NCBI GenBank assembly: GCA_025938055.1
Contig: JAICQC010000247.1
Span: forward strand, 1-7,109
Length of the DNA: 7,109 bases
Source of the DNA: Anaerolineales bacterium
Lineage (GTDB): Bacteria > Chloroflexota > Anaerolineae > Anaerolineales > Villigracilaceae
Direction: 5' to 3'
Shown here piece after piece: positions 1 to 7,109 of the stretch (the stretch's first letter is position 1; each line of letters opens with the position of its first letter). The notes beneath the pieces were generated by a model. It searched no databases and was not told the origin of the DNA. It worked only from the letters and a program-made list of their open reading frames with translations. Both the position numbers and the translations under genes were made by a program.

Positions 1-2485
<2,485 letters not shown>

Positions 2486-2489
<4 letters not shown>

Positions 2490-3418
2490 TCTTGCTCCCT
2501 AAAAATGAAATTGATCGCTTTCTCAAAAGATGCTCCAAAATCGGTTGAGAATTCATGTCCCAGATCGGCATGGACCTCTTCGATAAATTCGATATTGTTC
2601 TTTCTTAACACTACCTGAATCTCGCGGGCTCGATCGAGGGTGTGATCTTTTTCGCCGGTAACAAAATATCCGCGGATACCCTTTCTTTCCGTGGCTAGTT
2701 CATTTGGGTCCGCCCACCAGGTGCCAATCCCGATAAACCCGCGCATAGGAAGCATTCCGGTGAGTGCCGCGTAGATCGACATGCCGCTGCCCTGTGAAAA
2801 GCCAGCAATGACAACCTGCTGCGGGTCGATTTGGTACTGCTTCGAAACCTGTTCATAATAAAAGAGCAGATCGGCGAGTCCCTGGGCAGGGTCATCCCAA
2901 TGGTACGAGCCCGGGAAAACCGGCTGCGTGGATTGAGCCGATAGCACCAGCCAGCCGCGCTGCCTTGCCAACTCCCATTGTCTGAGATCAACATCTTTAT
3001 TCCCATTGCGACCGTGCAACGTGATCAGCAGTGGATACAAGCCCGAGGCAGGCAGCTCAGGCAGGAGAACGGTGTACTCCCGTTCAATTTGCCCTCGCGC
3101 CTCCTCATATTTTTTCTGTGAGATGCCCATGAGGCGCTTGAATTCCGGTACATCACGGACCGCATTGAGGTCTGGATCGGTGAAGGTGACGTCAGACCAC
3201 CAGAGCCCTGAATCCAAACCTTCCCGAAAAACAGACAGTACATCACTGGGGCGATTACATAGACTCAGCAGGCACATGCGCCAGAACACCATGCGCGCCT
3301 TCTGTTCCGGGAAAGCATCCATGTGTGCTTCGATCATCTGCAACGCCTCATCGAATTTTTGTTCTCCATAGAGGGCAATCAGCCGGTCGGTCACTTCACG
3401 AAATGTCATTTGATCCAT
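2486..3418 (-). CDS. Alpha/beta hydrolase (phospholipase/carboxylesterase-like) with TPR-like N-terminus
   Basis: A 310-residue predicted cytoplasmic serine hydrolase with no signal peptide or membrane segment. Residues 1-100 are helical and TPR-like, ending in DPDLNAVRDVPEFKRLM, a pattern common at the end of TPR blocks. Residues 115-310 form the hydrolase: an oxyanion-hole HGRNGN at 135-140, the nucleophile elbow GFSQGSG with Ser208, an acid in GEKDHT (Asp258) and the histidine in LGHEF (His288). The GFSQG elbow is typical of the Abhydrolase_2 (carboxylesterase/lysophospholipase) family; the true substrate is unknown. The start ATG at 3418 has GGAG at 3423-3426; a second in-frame ATG at 3409 is worse placed. 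It is the first gene after the Val T-box and its TGA overlaps the valS ATG, so both should be induced when tRNA-Val is uncharged. A role linked to aminoacyl esters or translation quality control would be speculation. Confidence 0.9.
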
Positions 3419-3436
3419 TCTTCTCCAGTTTGTTTC

Positions 3437-3480
3437 AAAAACAAAAACACGCCTCGTCCCTGATGAGGACGACAGGCGTG
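3437..3480 (-). terminator. T-box regulatory intrinsic terminator
   Basis: On the minus strand CACGCCT (3474-3480) pairs with AGGCGTG (3448-3454). After a 2-nt GT bulge (3472-3473), CGTCC (3467-3471) pairs with GGACG (3455-3459), leaving a loop of about 7 nt (3460-3466). The stem runs straight into TTTTTGTTTTT (3437-3447). The 5' arm overlaps the antiterminator, as expected for a transcription-attenuating T-box. It lies about 20 nt upstream of the hydrolase start codon. Confidence 0.92.
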
Positions 3481-3495
3481 TCGCGGTACCACCTC
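3465..3495 (-). promoter_or_regulatory. T-box antiterminator helix
   Basis: On the minus strand GAGG (3492-3495) pairs with CCUC (3465-3468). The 7-nt bulge UGGUACC (3485-3491) is the tRNA acceptor-end binding site. Above it GCGACA (3479-3484) pairs with UGUCGU (3469-3474), closing a CGCC loop. This matches the canonical A1-bulge-A2 fold. It uses bases of the 5' arm of the terminator, so the two structures exclude each other: uncharged tRNA-Val stabilises this form and lets transcription continue. Confidence 0.9.
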
Positions 3496-3499
3496 AATT

Positions 3500-3548
3500 C
3501 GTTTTTTAACCACTAAGGGCACCAAGGGACACAAAGGGTTAAAAAACG
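3500..3548. repeat. Palindromic repeat with internal ~10-bp tandem units, inside the T-box linker
   Basis: Perfect 12-bp arms, cgttttttaacc (3500-3511) and ggttaaaaaacg (3537-3548), flank a 25-nt loop. Loop and arm edge hold three imperfect units of about 10 bp built on a C-A-A-G-G-G core (ctaagggcac, caagggacac, aaaggg). This AAGG/CAC-rich design resembles short dispersed intergenic repeats seen in many environmental bacterial genomes; copy number here is unknown. It sits between the upstream stems and the antiterminator of the T-box. Confidence 0.75.
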
Positions 3549-3727
3549 CTCTCTGCAGCTGACAGCTATCAGCCTATGCTGTAACGGGCACTCCCGTGAC
3601 GGTCTACACTTTGCCAGTCACGCTGCACAGGTGACTTACAAATTTCTTCGTCATCGAATTCAGACGACTTCGGCGCTGTTCCCTTGGGAGGCTTCCACCG
3701 TATGCCTCCTTCTCTATCAGGTCTCTG

Positions 3728-3759
3728 GGTCTCGATACACGCCTTCGGCGCACTCGACC
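3728..3759. repeat. Imperfect palindromic element in the 5' arm of T-box stem I
   Basis: The 32-nt element starts GGTCTCGATAC, ends ACTCGACC, and centres on CGCC-TTC-GGCG (3740-3750). On the transcribed minus strand the core folds as CGCC-GAA-GGCG extended by G-U pairs. It lies between the specifier helix and the AG box, where the 5' arm is much longer than the 3' arm. The GTCTCGATAC...CTCGACC layout resembles known dispersed bacterial palindromic repeats, recalled from memory and not searched. Confidence 0.5.
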
Positions 3760-3788
3760 ACCACGCGTACTACTTCTGAACGTTTAAG

Positions 3789-3817
3789 ATTATACGAGGG
3801 CAAAGGGTGAGAGTCAA
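3789..3817 (-). promoter_or_regulatory. Vegetative sigma-factor promoter of the T-box / hydrolase-valS operon
   Basis: On the minus strand the -35 box TTGACT (3812-3817) is separated by exactly 17 bp from a perfect -10 box TATAAT (3789-3794). Transcription should begin about 7 nt downstream, near 3781-3783. That puts the 5' end right at the base of T-box stem I, which independently supports both calls. Confidence 0.93.
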
Positions 3818-3863
3818 GAAAGGATCTTGAGCAGAGTGTCAAAAGGATGGGCTCAAAAAGCAA

Positions 3864-3907
3864 TCACCACGGAGCACACAGAGTTTTCTCCGTGCTCTCG
3901 GTGGTGA
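3864..3907 (-). terminator. Strong hairpin, probable terminator of the upstream membrane-protein gene (repeat-derived)
   Basis: Two arms of about 20 nt (3864-3883 and 3888-3907) enclose a 4-nt loop, AAAA on the minus strand. As minus-strand RNA all but two positions (C-C and A-G) pair, two of them as G-U wobbles. The hairpin is followed by ATTGCTTTTTG. It lies about 60 nt after the stop of the membrane-protein gene and before the valS operon promoter, so it would insulate the two units. The CACGGAG-rich arms also look like a dispersed repeat, so repeat and terminator roles may coincide. Confidence 0.6.
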
Positions 3908-3969
3908 ATTCCGAAAAAAAACTACAAAATTAGACACTCCATCTTCCTCTTGAATACCGCGAACACGCT

Positions 3970-5568
3970 TTATCTGGCAATGGGTCTCCAGATCACGACT
4001 GTCCATTGTTGCCCCGTCTGCGGCATGTCGACCGTGATCTCATCCACCGGCGCATAAAATTCTTCCACAAGCTTCACATGATAGAAAGCGCTTTTTTCCA
4101 CGGTCGTGAAAATCAGATCGAACTCCTGCTCCTCGATTGATTTATCGATAAATTTGATGTACCTGAATCCATCTGTATGGAAAGTCTCATAGAGGGGACC
4201 GAAGATTGCACTGTTAGGGTAAGGCTGGACCGAATAGAAGTAGGCGGTCTGCCCGGAATCGAGCGGGTGTAGAGCAAAGTCGATCACTGCTGAGGTGATG
4301 ACCGGCGAATTCAGGATATTAGAAGCTGAGCGTACATGGGAATAAAGGCTAGCCCATTCCGTTGAGTTTTTTTGCTCCAGCATATGGGGAGAAAGCACAT
4401 TCACTTGCCAGTAGAACAGATTGAACAGAACCGCAATTACCGTCAGGAATGATGATTTTTTTCGGTCAAATTTCAGGAAGTACCAGCAGAAAAAGACTGG
4501 CACAATGAGTTGATAAGCATAGCTTAAATAACTCCCAATGTGGGAACCCAGGATAAGGATAAACGCCAGTAACGTGCAGACGAATGAGTATAAAAAATAA
4601 TCCGGCAAAGCGCCGACCAGGGGCTGCTTCCATCCTCGAAGGTTGAACTTCTGACTCGCTGCCTGTTTGAAAGTGTTTTTTTCAAATGGCATAAAAAGTA
4701 AGGTTGACAATAGAACTGGGAAAAAATAAATTAACAACTGCGCCAGTTGAGCGAACAGGTGCGTGGAGGACCTCTCCGTGTTGGAGATATTTCCAATTAC
4801 AGTATTTATGAAGTACAGGGGAAAGGCAAGGCGCAGCACGGAAAAAGAAATTGCAAACAGGATCAGGAAAAGTACGCTATAAGAAAGCCCTCTTTTCTTC
4901 GACACGAACAGGAATAAATACGACGCAACGATCCCAACTCCCAGCACAAAATATGCCTTTGTGTAAAACGCCGCTATGGAAAACAGGACACTGAGAACGA
5001 GACTTGTAAGACTAAAGCTTTTTAGCGAAGGGATCGAAACAGATAGTATGAAAAGAAATGTCCCCATAGCAGAGGGAACGGCGCCAATCCCTCCCTGGGA
5101 CATCAAGCCGATCATGATGAATGCTGCGCAAGCCAGAGCGGGGGCAGCATCCCCCTGGAGTTTATGGACAACAAAAAAAACTGTGAATGAAGCCAGGAGA
5201 ACAAAAACAAAGGTGACGGAGCGATGAACAAGTAAGGTATTTCCAAAGAACGCTGCAAAAGGCGCCACTACTGCGTAGTAACCCAGACCATAGTTATTCA
5301 TGGAAAGAGGCTGATTCTCAAAAACAAATGGATTGTTTCTGTTCAACAGGAAGCCGGTCATCACCTGCGCCGCACCTTCACGAAGCTCAATTTGATAGGG
5401 GATGGAAATTGTGACCAAAGCAAAATAGACAGACCACAGGATCGAGACAACTGCCCCCAGAGTAAGGAGGATTTTTAAGTAGCGCCCGCTTTCAGCCTCT
5501 GAATGGATAGACCCGAACATCTTTTTTACAAACATAGCTCTGTTATGTTGTTTTGGAAGATCATACAC
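3970..5568 (-). CDS. Polytopic membrane protein, possible GT-C-type glycosyltransferase
   Basis: A 532-residue integral membrane protein. Hydrophobic segments lie at about 32-56, 96-135 (two), 142-180 (two), 185-223 (two), 229-254, 274-293, 322-341, 347-365 and 373-391. A soluble C-terminal domain of about 140 residues follows, probably extracytoplasmic. The first loop carries IELREGAAQVMTG with Glu61 and Glu64, then NNPFVFENQPLSMNNYGLGYY. An acidic residue after TM1 followed by an N/P/Y-rich stretch is the general plan of GT-C enzymes (PMT_2/ArnT-like), which transfer sugars from polyprenyl-phosphate donors. Homology is inferred only from this layout. The longest start is GTG at 5568, preceded directly by an in-frame stop and lacking a Shine-Dalgarno; ATG 5535 and ATG 5520 are alternatives, and the -10-like TATAGT at 5583-5588 would favour ATG 5535. 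GC is about 40-43%, well below the permease next door. It appears monocistronic. Confidence 0.85.
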   Translation of the reverse strand: MYDLPKQHNRAMFVKKMFGSIHSEAESGRYLKILLTLGAVVSILWSVYFALVTISIPYQIELREGAAQVMTGFLLNRNNPFVFENQPLSMNNYGLGYYAVVAPFAAFFGNTLLVHRSVTFVFVLLASFTVFFVVHKLQGDAAPALACAAFIMIGLMSQGGIGAVPSAMGTFLFILSVSIPSLKSFSLTSLVLSVLFSIAAFYTKAYFVLGVGIVASYLFLFVSKKRGLSYSVLFLILFAISFSVLRLAFPLYFINTVIGNISNTERSSTHLFAQLAQLLIYFFPVLLSTLLFMPFEKNTFKQAASQKFNLRGWKQPLVGALPDYFLYSFVCTLLAFILILGSHIGSYLSYAYQLIVPVFFCWYFLKFDRKKSSFLTVIAVLFNLFYWQVNVLSPHMLEQKNSTEWASLYSHVRSASNILNSPVITSAVIDFALHPLDSGQTAYFYSVQPYPNSAIFGPLYETFHTDGFRYIKFIDKSIEEQEFDLIFTTVEKSAFYHVKLVEEFYAPVDEITVDMPQTGQQWTVVIWRPIAR

Positions 5569-5735
5569 TCACAGCATCGGTCACTATATCATATTCCCTT
5601 GAGCAAAGAGATGTACGCCGGAGTCTGTCTTCCTTCCAATTCAGGAGAAATCATCGATCAATATTCCTACAAGGCAGTAAATAAAAGATGCTATACTTGC
5701 CTCTGCTTTGAATTCCCAAAAAGGATGACAACCAC
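5569..5735. promoter_or_regulatory. Divergent intergenic region with weak promoter candidates
   Basis: This 167-bp stretch lies between the starts of two divergent genes and must hold both promoters. On the plus strand TATACT (5692-5697) is a plausible -10 for the permease but has no good -35. On the minus strand TATAGT (5583-5588) or TATGAT (5588-5593) are -10-like, again without a clear -35. No convincing operator palindrome is seen. Confidence 0.35.
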
Positions 5736-6500
5736 ATGTCAGGATTGGACTTTTTGTTCATCGGGCTGGCTGCCGTGGCAGCCGGAGCGGTTAACGCGCT
5801 GGCGGGCGGTGGGACTCTCATCACATTCCCGATGCTCACCTTCCTGGGTGTTCCCGCTGTATCTGCAAACATCACTAACACAGTGGCGCTTTGCCCGGGC
5901 TACTTCGGCGGGACGCTTGCACAATGGAATGACGTACAGAATCAAAAGACGCGTCTATGGATCATCGTGCCTGCCAGCATCATCGGCGGCGTGATCGGTG
6001 GGTATCTTCTTTTGAAAACGGGAGAGAGACTGTTCAGGGAGCTGGTACCCTACCTCATTCTGCTGGCCTCTGCGCTGCTCGCGATCCAAGAACCGGTCCG
6101 TGCCTGGCTGGTACGCAGGCTGGCAGATGGAGAATCCTCCGCCCGGATGGAAAGGCTGGCGTGGCTGCCCGTCGGGCTGGCATCGGTCTACGGCGGATAT
6201 TTCGGCGCGGGGTTAAGCGTGATCGTTCTCTCCGCTTTGGGGCTGACGCTCGAGGATACATTGACGCGTCTCAACGCACTCAAGCAGGCGGTGGCTTTTA
6301 GCGTCAATGTGGCTGCCGCGATTTTCTTCCTGTTTTCCGGGCAGGTGATCTGGTCTGCAGTGCTGGTGATGGCGGTCGGCGCTTTGATCGGTGGAGTACT
6401 GGGAGGGCGGCTGGCGGGCCGTATCAAGCCATCCACATTGCGCTGGACCGTGGTAACGATTGGCGTGATAATATCCATTATCTATTTTGTGCGCGGATAA
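5736..6500 (+). CDS. TauE/SafE (TSUP) family membrane permease
   Basis: A 254-residue inner-membrane protein of the TSUP family, whose members export or import small anions such as sulfite, sulfoacetate or thiosulfate; the substrate here cannot be read from sequence. The family's two-fold repeat is visible: the first half has [20 protein letters not shown] followed by SANITNTV (residues 20-50), and the second half has [18 protein letters not shown] followed by [10 protein letters not shown] (residues 153-186). Eight hydrophobic segments are plausible: about 4-24, 27-42, 74-94, 103-117, 142-158, 160-172, 186-204 and 206-252 (the last probably two). A charged loop at 124-141 separates the halves. 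Length is typical for the family. AAGGA (5721-5725) lies 10 nt before ATG 5736, a slightly long spacing. Local GC reaches about 70%. No terminator is visible after the stop. No sulfur-metabolism gene is nearby to suggest a substrate. Confidence 0.9.
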   Translation: MSGLDFLFIGLAAVAAGAVNALAGGGTLITFPMLTFLGVPAVSANITNTVALCPGYFGGTLAQWNDVQNQKTRLWIIVPASIIGGVIGGYLLLKTGERLFRELVPYLILLASALLAIQEPVRAWLVRRLADGESSARMERLAWLPVGLASVYGGYFGAGLSVIVLSALGLTLEDTLTRLNALKQAVAFSVNVAAAIFFLFSGQVIWSAVLVMAVGALIGGVLGGRLAGRIKPSTLRWTVVTIGVIISIIYFVRG

Positions 6501-6700
6501 CAGAGAACCGGGAAATATCGAATTAAGTATGTATTAATTTGTTGCGGCTACACTCAACCCGATGTATCCAGGGATTAACAGGTTCCCGTCGTACTCCATC
6601 CTTCTCCAAACTAACTTTCCTCAAAGCGATTAATCCAAAACCGGTATTGCCCAGGTATCGGGTGATACTACTTGTATTTGCTCTGATTTTTGGAGGTGTA
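6501..6700. other. Intergenic region without a recognisable gene
   Basis: These 200 bp between the permease and the lipoprotein gene hold no supported gene. A short AT-rich inverted repeat (aattaa...ttaatt, about 6520-6539) and a small hairpin around GTATC...GATAC (about 6655-6668) are visible. Neither has a following T-tract, so neither is called a terminator. No consensus promoter is seen; read-through from the permease gene is possible. Confidence 0.5.
6692..6696 (+). promoter_or_regulatory. Shine-Dalgarno GGAGG that fixes the lipoprotein start
   Basis: GGAGG lies 4 nt before ATG 6701, a strong ribosome-binding site that selects this start over the upstream in-frame GTG at 6662. Confidence 0.8.
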
Positions 6701-7109
6701 ATGACCATCCGTATCAAGCGTTCAAGAGGGACGCCCGTTCGAAAGACAAACAGTATTCCTCGTGCGATTTTCACTTTCTTTTTGATCGTTACCATCTCTC
6801 CTCTGATGGGCTGTCTGCCCGCGTGGAGCACCCAGACTGCCGTGCCTGCAGCCACACAGGGACCGACGGCTGCCGGGCTGGCTTCTGCCAGTCAAATACC
6901 GGATCTTCTCACTCCGGCGACCGCGGCGGTGGCAACAGAGACGGCTGTCACTCCCGCAGCGGGCACACAGACCACACAGGAAGGCGTGCTTACCTTCACC
7001 GCTGATGCAGATGCCTGGGTGGATGAAGGCAGCCCGGACGTGAATAACGGCACCGGCGATTCCTTGCGGAGCGATGGGAATAGCGATGATCCTGCGATTG
7101 AAACGTTTA
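6701..7109 (+). CDS. Lipoprotein with start of a DNRLRE-like domain, truncated at window edge
   Basis: Open for 136 codons to the right edge, so the C-terminal part is missing. The N-terminus is basic (IRIKRSRGTPVRK), followed by a hydrophobic stretch at about 22-36 and a lipobox-like LMGC with Cys38, suggesting signal-peptidase II processing and a surface-anchored lipoprotein. Met at -2 is less usual for a lipobox. Residues 42-93 are an Ala/Thr/Pro/Gln-rich, probably flexible linker. From about 97 the pattern LTFTADADAWVDEGSPDVNNG and then a short Leu-Arg-Ser stretch matches the start of DNRLRE domains, which begin with ADA-V-x-x-x-x-PD-x-N-x-G and sit in secreted proteins, often with carbohydrate-active or adhesion modules. 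The rest of the protein, and hence its function, is out of view. Confidence 0.8.
   Translation, partial: MTIRIKRSRGTPVRKTNSIPRAIFTFFLIVTISPLMGCLPAWSTQTAVPAATQGPTAAGLASASQIPDLLTPATAAVATETAVTPAAGTQTTQEGVLTFTADADAWVDEGSPDVNNGTGDSLRSDGNSDDPAIETF

Larger units (their letters stand above)
3437..3781 (-). ncRNA. T-box riboswitch leader, valine-specific (GUC specifier)
   Basis: This is a cis-acting leader that senses the charging state of tRNA-Val and controls transcription of the hydrolase-valS operon. Read on the minus strand: the stem I base TTCAGA (3775-3780) pairs with TCTGAA (3659-3664); the AGTA box reads AGTAGTA (3768-3774); the AG box is CCAGAGA (3722-3728); a 6-bp distal hairpin GGAGGC/GCCTCC (3687-3709) carries GGTG, a match to the GNUG box (3696-3699). 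The specifier side of the loop reads GAA-GTC-G, with GTC (Val) at 3666-3668. The T-box core AGGTGGTACCGCG is at 3482-3494; its UGGU would pair with the ACCA end expected of tRNA-Val (discriminator A). An antiterminator and a competing terminator follow. The leader is about 360 nt, longer than usual, apparently because of two palindromic insertions (3728-3759 and 3500-3548). Confidence 0.95.

Noticed and set aside
2695..3516. Open frames overlapping the hydrolase and leader (2695-3006 minus, 3006-3371 plus, 3025-3246 minus, 3325-3516 plus)
   Set aside because: They overlap the hydrolase frame with its complete catalytic triad, or run into the T-box; none has a domain-like sequence.
3512..3538. 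Short tandem units considered as a CRISPR-like array
   Set aside because: Units are only about 10 bp, contiguous and without spacers; they form the loop of a palindromic repeat.
5692..5697. TATACT as a firm promoter for the permease
   Set aside because: No acceptable -35 box at 16-18 bp; kept only as a weak candidate in the intergenic entry.
5503..5994. 163-codon plus-strand open frame spanning the divergent intergenic region
   Set aside because: It overlaps the starts of both real genes in other frames, and its second half is a shifted reading of the permease with Trp/Ser/Arg-rich nonsense composition.
5957..6478. Open frames within the permease (5957-6301 plus, 6055-6261 minus, 6188-6478 minus)
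   Set aside because: Shadows of a high-GC gene; the permease frame has the TSUP motifs in both halves.
6523..6855. 110-codon minus-strand open frame
   Set aside because: It runs antisense into the lipoprotein signal peptide, which has a strong GGAGG and coherent lipoprotein features; no motif was seen in the antisense product.

Overview
The window looks like an ordinary chromosomal segment of a bacterium that uses T-box tRNA-sensing riboswitches. A T-box in front of valS, 43-70% local GC, many dispersed palindromic repeats and a DNRLRE-type lipoprotein together suggest a Chloroflexota (Anaerolineae-like) genome. The lineage is an inference; the gene calls do not depend on it.

Layout. Minus strand, 1-2489: valS (valyl-tRNA synthetase), open across the whole stretch with its 3' end off the left edge. 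Minus strand, 2486-3418: an alpha/beta hydrolase with a TPR-like N-terminus. Its stop overlaps the valS start as ATGA, so the two form a tightly coupled operon. The operon is led by a consensus promoter (3789-3817) and a roughly 360-nt T-box riboswitch (3437-3781). Stem I, a GUC (Val) specifier, the antiterminator with its UGGUACC bulge and a competing terminator can all be traced. Uncharged tRNA-Val should therefore switch on both genes. Two palindromic elements appear to have been accommodated inside this leader, one in the 5' arm of stem I and one in the linker before the antiterminator. A third strong hairpin at 3864-3907 probably ends the next gene upstream.

Minus strand, 3970-5568: an AT-rich polytopic membrane protein resembling GT-C-type glycosyltransferases. 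A 167-bp divergent intergenic region separates it from a GC-rich plus-strand TauE/SafE (TSUP) permease (5736-6500). After about 200 bp without a gene, a plus-strand lipoprotein begins at 6701 with the start of a DNRLRE-like domain; it is cut by the right edge.

Functionally, only the hydrolase-valS pair and its riboswitch form a clear unit. The most interesting points are the placement of a hydrolase as first gene under valine-tRNA control and the repeat-expanded T-box architecture. No wholly new system (no defence island, CRISPR array or transposase) was found.
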